The notes under the pieces are model-generated. The model was not told the DNA's origin, searched no databases, and saw nothing but the letters and a program-made list of their open reading frames with translations. Positions 35,748 to 47,103 of a stretch of DNA of 64,000 bases are shown here, piece after piece. The DNA is taken from assembly GCF_020510665.1 (NCBI RefSeq), contig NZ_CP075187.1, forward strand, positions 1,446,501-1,510,500. Direction: 5' to 3'. A program made the position numbers and the translations under genes. How positions within the stretch are numbered: position 1 is the stretch's first letter; each line of letters opens with the position of its first letter. The DNA is from Dechloromonas denitrificans (GTDB taxonomy: Bacteria > Pseudomonadota > Gammaproteobacteria > Burkholderiales > Rhodocyclaceae).

Positions 35748-35767
35748 GTCCCGCGGGACGCTTTTTT
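35748..35767 (+). repeat. Right half of the cytochrome terminator with target duplication
   Basis: The second copy of GTCCCGCGGGAC (35748-35759) is followed by GCTTTTTT. The palindromic repeat plus T-run can still form a short stem and may end transposase transcripts. Confidence 0.8.
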
Positions 35768-35828
35768 GGGGAGGTTGACCCGTCCTGAATGAAGTTGACA
35801 CCTTTTCTAGAACGAAAGGGGCAGTCAG

Positions 35829-36233
35829 ATGGAGTCAGGGGTTAAGAGGACACAGCGAGACTACACGCTGGCTTTTAAACGGGCCGTTGTTGAGCAGGTA
35901 GAAAAAGGCGAACTGAGCTACAAGCAAGCCCAGCAGCGTTACGGTATCCAGGGCAGATCGACGGTCTTGGTTTGGTTACGCAAGCATGGTCGCCAGAACT
36001 GGGGGCCGATGGCATCATACGGCCGCATGAGTGAGCCAACCCGAACATCAGCGAGCAGCCAGGGCCAGACGCCGGAACAGCGGATCAAGGAGCTGGAAGT
36101 CCAACTCAAGGAAGCCCGAGAGAAATCCCAATTCTTCGAAGCGGTCATTGACGTTTTGAAGAAGGACTATGGAGTTCGCGTGGTAAAAAAGCCTGTGGGC
36201 AAGTCCTCGCGCAAAAGTCCGTCGAAGGACTGA
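35829..36233 (+). CDS. IS3-family transposase OrfA
   Basis: The 134-residue protein has a helix-turn-helix region (YTLAFKRAVVEQVEKGELSYKQAQQRYGIQGRSTVLVWLRKHG) and a C-terminal leucine-zipper-like coiled coil (IKELEVQLKEAREKSQFFEAVIDVLKKDYG). Near its end the A6G heptamer at 36185-36191 is the expected minus-one frameshift signal for producing OrfAB. Confidence 0.9.
   Translation: MESGVKRTQRDYTLAFKRAVVEQVEKGELSYKQAQQRYGIQGRSTVLVWLRKHGRQNWGPMASYGRMSEPTRTSASSQGQTPEQRIKELEVQLKEAREKSQFFEAVIDVLKKDYGVRVVKKPVGKSSRKSPSKD
36185..36191 (+). promoter_or_regulatory. Programmed minus-one frameshift site (A6G)
   Basis: AAAAAAG lies inside orfA. Slipping back one base continues as [24 protein letters not shown], entering the orfB frame, which has no other good start upstream of its conserved domain. 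Confidence 0.75.
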
Positions 36234-37058
36234 GTGTATCGAGGGCTTGCCGCTATATGGGCATCAGCCGGCAGGCACATTACCAGTGGCAGCAGCGTCG
36301 AGTGCACGATGAGGTCAAGTACGAACGGGTTCTTGAGTTGGTAAAGGCCAAGCGCTTGCATCAGCCCAGACTGGGGACGCGCAAGCTACATCACCTGCTT
36401 GGCCCGACGCTAGCGGCCGAAGGGCGATGCCTTGTTCGATCTGTTGCGTTGGAATCGCCTGTTGGTGCCAACCAAGCGGGCGTATCACAAGACGACCGAC
36501 AGCCACCACCATTTCCGGCGCCATCCCAATTTGCTGAAAGCGGGACCGGATCAGGTTAGCGCCGAGGCGAGCGAGCAGGTTTGGGTTGCCGATATCACCT
36601 ATTTGCCTACCCGTGAGCGCTGTGCCTATCTGAGTCTGATTACCGATGCCTATTCACGCAAGATTGTGGGTTACCACGTCCATGACCGCCTGCACACGAC
36701 TGAGGTAAGCCAGGCTTTGAAGATGGCGTTAAAGGGGCGTCAGGGAAATGGGCTGCTGATCCATCATTCAGACCGTGGAGTCCAATACTGCGCTAATGAG
36801 TACCAAGCTATTCATCAGAAACACGGGGTGATCTGCTCAATGACGGACGGCTATGATTGCTATCAGAACGCCTTGGCAGAGCGGGTTAATGGCATTCTCA
36901 AGCAGGAGTTTCTACTCCAGCAGCCCGACGATCTCGATCAGGCACGCCGCATGGTCAGTCAATCCATCGCCATCTACAACCAGGAGAGACCGCATTTCTC
37001 GCTACAATTGAAGACGCCCGATGAGGTTCATCGGGCGTCTTTGAAGGCCAGCAATTAA
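36192..37058 (+). pseudogene. IS3-family OrfB, frameshifted
   Basis: The frame entered by ribosomal slippage runs through MGISRQAHYQWQQRR and GTRKLHHLLGPTLAAEG. It is then broken near 36420-36430, and the rest of the protein continues in another frame from ALFDLLRWNRLLVPTKRAY. The DDE catalytic parts lie in the second frame: WVADITYLPTRE, HHSDRGVQYCANEY and NALAERVNGILKQEF. The break is not at a recognised slippery site, so the transposase is probably dead. Confidence 0.85.
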
Positions 37059-37114
37059 GCTGGCCAATCCGTCGCAACAGGTGTCAACCTAGATTAGGAC
37101 GGGTCAGGTAAAAC

Positions 37115-37927
37115 TCAGCCGCGCACAGAGGCTGGTAGTTTTTCCTGGATCAGGTTAAGCAGTGGGGCGAATACTTTCGGTGTGCCTGCAATAAGGTTGC
37201 CAGTGTCCAGATAGTTGGCATCTCCCCGCAGATCGCTGACCAAGCCACCTGCTTCGGAGATGAGCAGTGCGCCGGCAGCCATGTCCCAGGGGGACAGGCC
37301 GAATTCCCAGAAGCCATCGTAGCGACCGCAGGCGACGTTGGCCAGGTCGAGCGATGCTGCACCCGGACGGCGCTGGCCGGCTGTTTTCTGGCAAAGATCC
37401 TTGAAGATGGCGATGTAGGTGTCGATGTGCTCGAATGAACGGTAGGGGAAACCTGTGCCGATCAGTGCATCCTGGAGCTTGAGTCGCTTCGAAACACGAA
37501 TCCGGCGCTCATTGAGGAAGGCGCCAGCGCCCTTGCTGGCCGTAAACAGTTCATTACGGTTCGGATCGAAAACAACGGCTTGTTCAACCACGTTGCCTTT
37601 GGCCAGGGCAATCGAAACTGCATATTGCGGCAAACCGTGGATGAAATTGGTTGTGCCATCAAGCGGATCGATGATCCACTGGTATTCCGATTCATCGCCG
37701 CCCTTGCCGGCAGACTGGCCGGACTCCTCTGCTAGAATGCCGTAGCTCGGATAGGCTTCCTGCAGGATTTCGATGATCGCAGCTTCCGCAGCCTTGTCGA
37801 CTTCGGTGACGAAATCGTTCGGCTGCTTGGCTGTGACCTTGAGTAAATCCAGGTCATTGGAAGCGCGGTTGATGATCTGGCCGGCGCGACGCGCGGCCTT
37901 GACGGCAATATTAAGGGCTGGATGCAT
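37115..37927 (-). CDS. suhB: Inositol-1-monophosphatase
   Basis: The 270-residue enzyme has the metal-binding motifs [21 protein letters not shown] (Asp pair) and [17 protein letters not shown]. In enterobacteria SuhB also joins the rRNA antitermination complex. It is divergent from trmJ. The IS3 right end lies 8 bases past its stop, so any original terminator is separated from the gene. Confidence 0.93.
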   Translation of the reverse strand: MHPALNIAVKAARRAGQIINRASNDLDLLKVTAKQPNDFVTEVDKAAEAAIIEILQEAYPSYGILAEESGQSAGKGGDESEYQWIIDPLDGTTNFIHGLPQYAVSIALAKGNVVEQAVVFDPNRNELFTASKGAGAFLNERRIRVSKRLKLQDALIGTGFPYRSFEHIDTYIAIFKDLCQKTAGQRRPGAASLDLANVACGRYDGFWEFGLSPWDMAAGALLISEAGGLVSDLRGDANYLDTGNLIAGTPKVFAPLLNLIQEKLPASVRG

Positions 37928-37993
37928 GGGCTTAAAGAGCTAACGGGCGGCCAGAGCCACCCGATTTATATTTGAAAGACTGAATTTTACACT

Positions 37994-38755
37994 ATGAACC
38001 CCGAACTGCTGCTTTCGCGTATCAGAGTCGTGCTGTGTCGCCCGAGTCATCCTGGCAATATCGGCGCTGCAGCCCGCGCCATGAAAACAATGGGGCTTTC
38101 GAATTTGTATCTGGTGGCACCAAAGCAGTTTCCTGACCCAGAGGCAGATACTCGGGCCACTGGCGCGGTCGACGTCCTGCAGACAGCCAAAATCACCGAA
38201 ACACTGAGCGAGGCTCTGGTCGGAACGGTCTTTGCCGTGGCGCTCTCGGCTCGCCAGCGTGATTTGGGGCCGAGTATCGGGGCGCCGCGTGAAACAGTTG
38301 CACGCTTGCTGCAAGAGGCTGGGGAGGGCGACGTCGCGCTGGTCTTTGGCAATGAAACGATGGGCCTGACCAACGATGAAATATTTCACTGCCAGGCTGC
38401 CGTGACAATTCCGACCAATCCGGATTTTAGTTCGCTGAATCTGGGATCTGCCGTTCAAGTGCTCTGCTATGAGTGTCGGATGAGTGCTTTTGCCGAGAAA
38501 CCACCCGCGGTCCCCCAAGGTGTTACGCCTTTTGCCTCGCCGGTTGCAACCAATGATGAGGTTGAAGGGTTTTTTGGCCATCTTGAATCAGTCATGACCA
38601 CCACGGGTTTCTACAATCCTTTGCAGCCCGGGCGGCTGATGCCAAAGATTCGTCGCTTGTTTGGACGAGTCCGTCTTGAAAAGGATGAGGTCAATATTTT
38701 GCGGGGTGTGCTGGCTTCGACTCAGGTCAAGACAGGCTACGGACGCAAGGAGTAA
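37994..38755 (+). CDS. trmJ: tRNA (cytidine/uridine-2'-O-)-methyltransferase
   Basis: The 253-residue SPOUT methyltransferase has RVVLCRPSHPGNIGAAARAMKTMGLSNLYLV at the N-terminus, DVALVFGNETMGLTNDEI, and the trefoil-knot SAM site IPTNPDFSSLNLGSAVQVLCYE. It methylates the ribose of tRNA position 32. It converges with the HDOD gene, with only five bases between the stops. Confidence 0.93.
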   Translation: MNPELLLSRIRVVLCRPSHPGNIGAAARAMKTMGLSNLYLVAPKQFPDPEADTRATGAVDVLQTAKITETLSEALVGTVFAVALSARQRDLGPSIGAPRETVARLLQEAGEGDVALVFGNETMGLTNDEIFHCQAAVTIPTNPDFSSLNLGSAVQVLCYECRMSAFAEKPPAVPQGVTPFASPVATNDEVEGFFGHLESVMTTTGFYNPLQPGRLMPKIRRLFGRVRLEKDEVNILRGVLASTQVKTGYGRKE

Positions 38756-38760
38756 GCGGA

Positions 38761-39639
38761 TCAGGCTATCCCTGAGCGCATTTCAGCCGCCAGGGCATCA
38801 ATTTCCGGCTGAAGGTGGCCGTATGTCTCACGCAGGAGGATGAGTTCCGGGCTGTCCTCTGCCTGCTCCTGCATCAACCATTCAAAGTGGCCGCCGGCCA
38901 GCATATTGGCAACGTAGAGTACGTCAGTCAGTGTGCGGATGGGGGTGGGGAGGGGGCGAACCTGATCGTGGTCTTCTGTCGCCAGGACAATTTCCTGCGG
39001 GATGCCAAGAGCATTGAGGAGTGAAACGCCAATGCTTTCATGCCATTGGATGATCAGGTATTTGACGCTTTCCGGGCGATGCCGCAACTCTTCATATTGA
39101 GTGGCCCGGTACAGCATGTAAAACGCACCCAGATCATGTATCAGGCCGGCCAACATGGCCTCGTCAGGATTCAGCTTCGTCGTGTGCCGAGCAATGATGC
39201 GAGCGGCCGCAGCGGTCTGAATCGAGTGATCCCAGAGCAGGCGGGTAATCTCGGTGAACTCGGCCATACCCTTGGCCCGTAACAACTGATGCATGACGAT
39301 CGACATGGCAGCTGTTCTGACTGTGTTTATGCCAAGTCGTGCGATGGCTGACTTGATATCGAATACTTCCCGACCTTCCGGATTTAACGCTACCGAGTTG
39401 GCTAAATGCAGAAGTTTGGCGCTGATCAGCGGTTCCAGGGAGACAACGGCGGCGATACTGCCAATCGTCTGGTTGGGGTCTTGCAGGACCTTGCGCAAGC
39501 GAAGTACTGCATCAAAGTGCGTTGGAAAGATGACTTCCCCGCCCAGTTCGGCGGCAATATCTTCAAGCATCTGGAAGCGCTGGGCTTTCAGTGCTGCACC
39601 CGTCTTGTCCTGATCTTCACAGTTTGAGATATTGAGCAT
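38761..39639 (-). CDS. HDOD domain protein
   Basis: The 292-residue protein has an HDOD domain, an HD-related fold without phosphohydrolase motifs (FPTHFDAVLRLRKVLQDPNQTIGSIAAVVSLEPLISAKLLHLANS; EAMLAGLIHDLGAFYMLYR; WHESIGVSLLNALGIPQEIVLATEDHD). Such proteins act in signalling scaffolds. The hupB terminator ends 18 bases before its ATG, so expression depends on read-through or on a promoter embedded there. Confidence 0.9.
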   Translation of the reverse strand: MLNISNCEDQDKTGAALKAQRFQMLEDIAAELGGEVIFPTHFDAVLRLRKVLQDPNQTIGSIAAVVSLEPLISAKLLHLANSVALNPEGREVFDIKSAIARLGINTVRTAAMSIVMHQLLRAKGMAEFTEITRLLWDHSIQTAAAARIIARHTTKLNPDEAMLAGLIHDLGAFYMLYRATQYEELRHRPESVKYLIIQWHESIGVSLLNALGIPQEIVLATEDHDQVRPLPTPIRTLTDVLYVANMLAGGHFEWLMQEQAEDSPELILLRETYGHLQPEIDALAAEMRSGIA

Positions 39640-39656
39640 ATTGCTATTGTCTCAAC

Positions 39657-39682
39657 AAAAACCCCGCTGCGGGAGCGGGGTT
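39657..39682 (-). terminator. hupB terminator, in the leader of the HDOD gene
   Basis: On the minus strand the stem AACCCCGCT-CCCGC-AGCGGGGTT is followed by TTTGTT. It follows hupB by about 85 bases and directly precedes the HDOD start codon (39639). Confidence 0.82.
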
Positions 39683-39766
39683 GATGTTATTTCTGGCGTG
39701 CCATACATGCCGGCATTACCCGTAAGGGCTGCGCACTAGTGTATGAGCGTCACGCTCATCAACATA

Positions 39767-40039
39767 TTAGTTGATGGCGTCTTTCAGGCCCTTGCCAGCG
39801 CGGAATTTCGGCGACTTGGCGGCCTTGATTTCAAGGGTCTTGCCGGTGCGCGGGTTGCGACCGGTGCGGGCGGCGCGTTCGCCGACGTAGAACGTACCGA
39901 AGCCAATCAGGCTGACGGTGTCGCCGGCCTTCAGGGCAGCCTTGACGGCTTCGACGGTGGCGTCGAGAGCGCGGCCGGCAGCAGCCTTGGAAATGTCAGC
40001 GGATGCAGCGATTTGATCGATCAGTTCAGTCTTGTTCAT
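39767..40039 (-). CDS. hupB: DNA-binding protein HU-beta
   Basis: The 90-residue HU protein begins [26 protein letters not shown] and carries the HU signature [26 protein letters not shown], including the beta-arm Arg-Asn-Pro. It bends and compacts DNA. Its place after lon is conserved across proteobacteria. It has its own promoter (40092-40121) and terminator. Confidence 0.96.
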   Translation of the reverse strand: MNKTELIDQIAASADISKAAAGRALDATVEAVKAALKAGDTVSLIGFGTFYVGERAARTGRNPRTGKTLEIKAAKSPKFRAGKGLKDAIN

Positions 40040-40091
40040 TTAGGTCCCCTAGGTGGATGAATTTAAACAGCAGAATTTTAGTGAGGACGGA

Positions 40092-40121
40092 TTTATATCT
40101 CTGGCGAAATCCTTGTGTCAA
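40092..40121 (-). promoter_or_regulatory. hupB promoter
   Basis: On the minus strand a perfect TTGACA is followed, after 18 bases, by TATAAA. It is 53-82 bases before the hupB ATG in the lon-hupB gap. Confidence 0.78.
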
Positions 40122-40163
40122 GCGGATTTTCGCCGGATTTCCGGCTCGGTATGTAGGCTGGCA

Positions 40164-40191
40164 GCATGCTGTCGCCATTGTGACAGCATGC
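40164..40191. other. Hairpin between lon and hupB
   Basis: Arms GCATGCTGTC and GACAGCATGC (10 perfect pairs) with an eight-base loop begin 12 bases past the lon stop. There is no T-run, so it may stabilise the lon mRNA end rather than terminate. Confidence 0.5.
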
Positions 40192-40203
40192 ATTCCTTGT
40201 AAA

Positions 40204-42618
<2,415 letters not shown>

Positions 42619-42643
42619 TACGATGCCTTTGAAATAGGTATGT

Positions 42644-42660
42644 GCCCCCTACGTGGGGGC
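42644..42660. other. Hairpin in the clpX-lon gap
   Basis: Six-base arms GCCCCC and GGGGGC with loop TACGT lie 25 bases before the lon ATG. No T-run follows. It could act as an RNA processing or attenuation element. Confidence 0.4.
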
Positions 42661-42685
42661 GGGAAACCGCAATTCAAGTCCCGGC

Positions 42686-43948
42686 TCAGTTAGAGCCGGA
42701 AACCTTTGGCTGATCGGCGTAAATGAGCAGCGGCGGGGTGTCGCCGGAGATCATGTTCTCATCGATGACGACCTTTTCGACATTCTCCATGCCGGGAAGT
42801 TCGTACATGGTATCAAGCAGGGCGTGTTCGATGATCGAACGCAGGCCGCGTGCGCCAGTCTTTCTTTGCAGCGCCTTCTTGGCGATGGCAGAAAGGGCGC
42901 CCGGGCGGATTTCGAGTTCCACGTCTTCCATGCCGAACAGCTTCTGGTATTGCTTGACCAGTGCGTTCTTGGGTTCGGTGAGAATCTGGATCAGTGCCGG
43001 CTCTTCGAGTTCCTGCAGTGTGGCGACGACGGGCAGGCGGCCGATCAGTTCGGGGATGAGACCGAACTTGATCAAGTCTTCCGGTTCGGCATCAAGCAAA
43101 ACCTGGCCGACAGCCTTCTTGTCATCCTTGCTTTTTACTTCGGCACCGAAACCGATGCCGCCGCGTTCAGAGCGGTTGAGAATGATTTTTTCGAGGCCGG
43201 CAAATGCGCCACCGCAAATGAACAGGATGTTGGTTGTGTCGACCTGAACGAAATCCTGGTTCGGATGCTTGCGACCACCTTGTGGCGGAATCGAGGCAAC
43301 AGTGCCTTCAATCAGCTTGAGCAGCGCCTGTTGAACGCCTTCGCCCGAAACGTCGCGGGTGATTGATGGGTTGTCGGACTTGCGGGAAATCTTGTCGATT
43401 TCGTCGATGTACACGATGCCTTGCTGTGCTTTTTCGATGTCGTAATCGCACTTTTGCAGCAGCTTCTGGATAATGTTTTCGACGTCTTCGCCAACGTAGC
43501 CTGCTTCGGTCAGTGTGGTAGCGTCGGCCATCACGAAAGGAACGTTGAGCAGGCGTGCGAGTGTCTGGGCGAGCAATGTCTTGCCGGAGCCGGTCGGGCC
43601 GACGAGCAGGATGTTGCTCTTCGAGAGTTCGACTTCGCCGGCATGGGCTGCCGTGTGGCGAAGGCGTTTGTAATGGTTGTATACAGCCACAGCAAGAATG
43701 CGCTTGGCAACTTCCTGGCCGATCACATACTGGTCGAGAATCGAGCAGATTTCACGCGGCGTCGGCAGGTCTGAACGACCTGCCTTGGCGGCTTCTTCGG
43801 GCAACTCGTCACGGATGATATCGTTGCAGAGTGCAATGCACTCGTCACAGATGAACACCGACGGGCCGGCGATGAGCTTTTTGACTTCGTGCTGGCTTTT
43901 GCCGCAGAAGGAGCAGTAGAGCAGTTTTTCCTGGCCGCCTTTAGACAT
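42686..43948 (-). CDS. clpX: ATP-dependent protease ATPase subunit ClpX
   Basis: The 420-residue AAA+ unfoldase has the N-terminal zinc-binding domain [15 protein letters not shown] and ICDECIALC, Walker [16 protein letters not shown], Walker [11 protein letters not shown], the IGFGAEV region (ClpP-binding loop), and sensor [13 protein letters not shown]. It feeds proteins to ClpP. It starts 15 bases after the clpP stop. Confidence 0.97.
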   Translation of the reverse strand: MSKGGQEKLLYCSFCGKSQHEVKKLIAGPSVFICDECIALCNDIIRDELPEEAAKAGRSDLPTPREICSILDQYVIGQEVAKRILAVAVYNHYKRLRHTAAHAGEVELSKSNILLVGPTGSGKTLLAQTLARLLNVPFVMADATTLTEAGYVGEDVENIIQKLLQKCDYDIEKAQQGIVYIDEIDKISRKSDNPSITRDVSGEGVQQALLKLIEGTVASIPPQGGRKHPNQDFVQVDTTNILFICGGAFAGLEKIILNRSERGGIGFGAEVKSKDDKKAVGQVLLDAEPEDLIKFGLIPELIGRLPVVATLQELEEPALIQILTEPKNALVKQYQKLFGMEDVELEIRPGALSAIAKKALQRKTGARGLRSIIEHALLDTMYELPGMENVEKVVIDENMISGDTPPLLIYADQPKVSGSN

Positions 43949-43963
43949 CTGAACCTCTAATCA

Positions 43964-44593
43964 TTAAGCCGCTTCGCGGCGGGTCAAAACTTTGTCGATC
44001 AATCCATATTCTGCAGCGTCTTCGGCAGAAAGGAAATTGTCGCGGTCGGTATCCTTTTCGATCCGTTCGAGCGGTTGACCGCTGTGTTCGGCCATGATCC
44101 GGTTCAAACGGTCGCGGATGGAAAGAATTTCCTTGGCGTGGATGGCAATGTCCGAGGCCTGGCCCTGGAAGCCACCGAGTGGCTGATGGATCATCACGCG
44201 CGAGTTGGGGAGCGCGAAGCGCTTGCCCTTGGCGCCAGCGTTGAGCAGGAAGGCGCCCATCGAACATGCCTGGCCGATGCACAGGGTTGAGACGTCCGGT
44301 TTGATGAACTGCATGGTGTCGTAGATCGACATGCCGGCAGTAACCGAGCCGCCCGGTGAGTTGATGTAGAAATAAATGTCCTTGTCCGGATTTTCGGCTT
44401 CAAGGAACAGCAATTGGGCGACAACCAGATTGGCGCTGGCATCGTTGACCGGACCAACCAGGAAAATCACGCGCTCCTTCAGCAGGCGCGAATAGATGTC
44501 GTACGCACGTTCGCCGCGTCCGCTCTGTTCAACCACCATCGGGACGAGGCCGAGTGCCTGCGGATCCCAGTTGCTTGCGTTGTCGATATTCAT
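43964..44593 (-). CDS. clpP: ATP-dependent protease proteolytic subunit ClpP
   Basis: The 209-residue serine protease has catalytic residues Ser111 (GQACSMGAF), His136 ([10 protein letters not shown]) and Asp185 (DTDRDNF). The start at [11 protein letters not shown] is chosen by family length; an in-frame start at 44629 would add 12 unconserved residues. It works with ClpX and follows tig by 72 bases. Confidence 0.96.
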   Translation of the reverse strand: MNIDNASNWDPQALGLVPMVVEQSGRGERAYDIYSRLLKERVIFLVGPVNDASANLVVAQLLFLEAENPDKDIYFYINSPGGSVTAGMSIYDTMQFIKPDVSTLCIGQACSMGAFLLNAGAKGKRFALPNSRVMIHQPLGGFQGQASDIAIHAKEILSIRDRLNRIMAEHSGQPLERIEKDTDRDNFLSAEDAAEYGLIDKVLTRREAA

Positions 44594-44636
44594 GTCAGCC
44601 CTTGTTCGTTGCTTTGTTGCGTTGTGCATGGGAGAT

Positions 44637-44658
44637 GCCTGCCGCCGGAGCGGCAGGC
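44637..44658. other. Hairpin between tig and clpP
   Basis: Nine-base arms GCCTGCCGC and GCGGCAGGC with loop CGGA begin eight bases past the tig stop. There is no T-run; it is probably an mRNA stabiliser or partial terminator that uncouples tig from clpP levels. Confidence 0.5.
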
Positions 44659-44665
44659 AGTCAGA

Positions 44666-45970
44666 TTACTGCTTCTGACCCATCAGTTCATCAAAAACGG
44701 CAGCCTTGTCGGTAACCTTGGCTTTTTCCAGAACCCAGGCGACAACGTTGTTTTCGATGGCTACGCCTTCGACATCGCCGAGACGCTGCGGTTGGGCGTA
44801 GTACCAGCGGATGACTTCTTCCGGATGCTCGTAGCTCTGGGCGGTTTCTTCGACCATGGCGCGAACCTGTTCCGGGGTGGCCTGCAGCTTTTCGGACTTG
44901 ACCACTTCAGCCAGGATCAGGCCGAGCGTGACGCGGCGCTTGGCCTGGTCAGCAAACCATTCCGGCTGGATCGGGAAATCCTTGTTCTTCATGCCGCGTT
45001 GTTCCATGTCCTGGCGGGCTGCTTGCATCAGGCGCTGGATTTCCATGTCGACCAGGGAGGTCGGTACGGTGATCGGGTTGGCCGTGAGCAGGGCTTCCAT
45101 GACCTGATCCTTGGTCTTGGCTTCGATGCGGCGCTTCACTTCACGCTTCAGGTTGGCTTCGATTTCAGCCTTCATCTTGGCCACATCGCCGTCGGCAATG
45201 CCCATGCCGGTTGCGAACTCGGCATCGAGTTCCGGCAGCGTCGGCGCCTGAACCTGCTTGACAGTGATTTCGAACTGAACGGTCTGGCCGGCCAGGTCCT
45301 TGGCAAAATAATCTTCCGGGAAAGCCAGATCGAACGTCTTGGTTTCGCCAACCTTGGTGCCTTCAACGGCGTTCTCGAAGTCCGGCAGCATCTGGCCCTG
45401 GCCCAGAACGAACGGATAGTCGGTTGCCTGGCCGCCCTGGAACGGCTCACCGTCCTTCTTGCCGAGGAAATCGATCACGACGCGGTCTTCCTTGGCGGCG
45501 GCGCGGTCGGCATCAACGTAGGTGACGCGCTGCTTGCGCAGGATGTCCAGCGTCTGCTCGATTTCGGTGGCGCCGACTTCGAGAACCGGACGTTCGATTT
45601 CCGCGGTCGACAGGTCGCCCGGGGTGAATTCCGGATAAACCTCGAAAATGGCGGTGAATTCGAGAGCGGTGGTGCTTTCGGTAGCCTTCGGCTCGATGCG
45701 CGGGTAACCGGCAACGCGCATTTTCTGGGCGGTTACGGTTTCACCGAAAACGCGATCCAGGTGCTCGGAAAGAATTTCGTGGCGAGCCTGGTCGCCGTAC
45801 TGCTGCTTGGCGATGCTGAACGGCACCTTGCCCGGACGGAAGCCGGGAACCTTCATGTTCTTGCTCATGCGCTTGATGCGCTGTTCCATTTCTTTCTCGA
45901 CATCGGCGATAGCGATGGAGAGGTCGACGCGGCGTTCGAGTTCGTTAGCTTGTGCAGTGGTTGCTTCCAT
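44666..45970 (-). CDS. tig: Trigger factor
   Basis: The 434-residue ribosome-bound chaperone has the N-terminal ribosome-binding signature FRPGKVP, a PPIase (FKBP-like) domain with EDRVVIDFLGKKDGEPFQGGQATDYPFVLGQGQMLPDFENAVEG, and the C-terminal helical arms. It is the first gene of the tig-clpP-clpX-lon-hupB series. It is divergent from tRNA-His. Confidence 0.96.
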   Translation of the reverse strand: MEATTAQANELERRVDLSIAIADVEKEMEQRIKRMSKNMKVPGFRPGKVPFSIAKQQYGDQARHEILSEHLDRVFGETVTAQKMRVAGYPRIEPKATESTTALEFTAIFEVYPEFTPGDLSTAEIERPVLEVGATEIEQTLDILRKQRVTYVDADRAAAKEDRVVIDFLGKKDGEPFQGGQATDYPFVLGQGQMLPDFENAVEGTKVGETKTFDLAFPEDYFAKDLAGQTVQFEITVKQVQAPTLPELDAEFATGMGIADGDVAKMKAEIEANLKREVKRRIEAKTKDQVMEALLTANPITVPTSLVDMEIQRLMQAARQDMEQRGMKNKDFPIQPEWFADQAKRRVTLGLILAEVVKSEKLQATPEQVRAMVEETAQSYEHPEEVIRWYYAQPQRLGDVEGVAIENNVVAWVLEKAKVTDKAAVFDELMGQKQ

Positions 45971-46088
45971 GAGAATTCCTTGTGACTACAGAGCCGAAAA
46001 ATAAAGCTGTCAATTCTATCACGGTGGATCAAAGTGCGATCAGGCGCATGCAGATTGAGGCTGATAGAAGAATATTCGAAATAAGGTG

Positions 46089-46117
46089 TAGACAGGATCG
46101 CCAATCCTTCGTAAAAT
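46089..46117 (+). promoter_or_regulatory. tRNA-His promoter
   Basis: TAGACA and TAAAAT are separated by 17 bases, followed by the discriminator GCGCGCC, identical to that of the tRNA-Ser promoter in this window. Confidence 0.75.
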
Positions 46118-46134
46118 GCGCGCCTTCCTGCAGC

Positions 46135-46211
46135 GGCGGCTGTAGCTCAGTTGGTAGAGTCCCGGATTGTGATTCCGGTTGTCGTGGGTTCGAGCCCCAT
46201 CAGTCGCCCCA
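46135..46211 (+). tRNA. tRNA-His (GTG)
   Basis: The cloverleaf has acceptor GCGGCTG pairing with CAGTCGC (one G-U), the extra 5' G opposite C73 that is specific to histidine tRNA, D loop AGCTCAGTTGGTAGAG, anticodon GTG in ATTGTGAT, T loop GTTCGAGCC and an encoded CCA. Confidence 0.96.
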
Positions 46212-46218
46212 AGAATTC

Positions 46219-46252
46219 AAATGGCCCTCAGCAATGAGGGCCATTTTCATTT
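46219..46252 (+). terminator. tRNA-His terminator
   Basis: AAATGGCCCTCA and TGAGGGCCATTT form 12 perfect pairs around loop GCAA, followed by TTCATTTC. It starts eight bases after the CCA. Confidence 0.85.
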
Positions 46253-46287
46253 CTGCCTCCGGTTTGGCAGCCTTGGGCTGCGGTTCG

Positions 46288-46935
46288 CTAGTGGCTGGCG
46301 GTCACACAGCCGGTATAGCCGGAGCAGGTCAGTGCTAGATTCTTGCCATCGATGCACTGGAACGTAAGTCTTTCAGAAGCGGTGTTGTAGTTGTCGACCT
46401 TCGGGGACGCCAATGGGAGGCATCCTGCGGCCTTTGCTGCTTGCCTGGCGGTGTAGTCATGGCGTGAAACCGGGTACGTTTTGGCTTGCTGTTCGGCTTC
46501 GTATATCCGGTTGGCAAGCTCAACGTTGTTACTGACCGGATCAAGCGTGATATCCAGTCGATCTTTGTCGAAGGTGTAAAAAGCACCTGACAGCGGGTCG
46601 ACGATCAGTCCCCCGATGATGCCGATGTATGGTGTCAAAGTCAGCAGGTACCAGGGATTGAAGGCGGGGAGGATGTCGACCGACTTGGCTTTGTACCCCG
46701 GCTGAGAAACCTTGACCTGATAGCCGGCTGCCCGCCAATATCCCGTACCTCTTGGCAAATCAGCGGTGAGTTCAGTGACGCCTGACGCTGCAGGCCGGCC
46801 ATTGTTGTCAAGGACTGCGATTTTCGCCCCTTCCGGTGCCTTGATCTGGACTGTCTGTGTCGAGCCTGAAATTACAGTCGCGCAGCCTGTTGTGAACATG
46901 GTAATAGCTGTTGCAGTAAGCAAAGCCCGTTTCAT
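46288..46935 (-). CDS. Putative lipoprotein with PEGA-like segment
   Basis: The 215-residue protein opens with a signal sequence and a likely lipidated Cys18 (TMFTTGCATVISGSTQTVQIKAPEGAKI). The N-terminal part resembles small surface lipoproteins with PEGA-like beta repeats (IKAPEGAKIAVLDNNGRPA; YQVKVSQPGYKAKSVDI). A central stretch, WYLLTLTPYIGIIGGLIVDPLSGAFYTF, is hydrophobic and glycine-rich. The C-terminus has three cysteines (CIDGKNLALTCSGYTGC). It is monocistronic with unknown function. Confidence 0.75.
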   Translation of the reverse strand: MKRALLTATAITMFTTGCATVISGSTQTVQIKAPEGAKIAVLDNNGRPAASGVTELTADLPRGTGYWRAAGYQVKVSQPGYKAKSVDILPAFNPWYLLTLTPYIGIIGGLIVDPLSGAFYTFDKDRLDITLDPVSNNVELANRIYEAEQQAKTYPVSRHDYTARQAAKAAGCLPLASPKVDNYNTASERLTFQCIDGKNLALTCSGYTGCVTASH

Positions 46936-47103
46936 TGTTTTGCTCCCTTATTCATTTGTCGTCGGAGGTTAGTTGATTTTCATATCCCCTGCAATGCACC
47001 GTTTTCTGTTTATTGGGTGCAGCAGGTCAGCGTTGCCGCCGTTTTTTTCCTGATTTCCCCGAACGTCCAAAAACGCCAGGGAGTTTTTTCTTTGGAGTAC
47101 TGC

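Larger units (their letters stand above)
35776..37106 (+). mobile_element. IS3-family insertion sequence, inactivated
   Basis: The element is 1331 bases long with terminal inverted repeats (TGACCCGTCCT at the left; its complement AGGACGGGTCA at the right, and a shared GTTGACACC further inside) and a 3-base target duplication GGT (35773-35775, 37107-37109). It has orfA, an A6G slippery site and an orfB that carries an additional frameshift. It lies 16 bases beyond the IS4 duplication and ends 8 bases before the suhB stop. Confidence 0.9.

Noticed and set aside
37020..37110. Possible attachment site near the IS3 right end
   Set aside because: The repeats are fully explained by IS3 terminal inverted repeats and a 3-base target duplication; no integrase is present.
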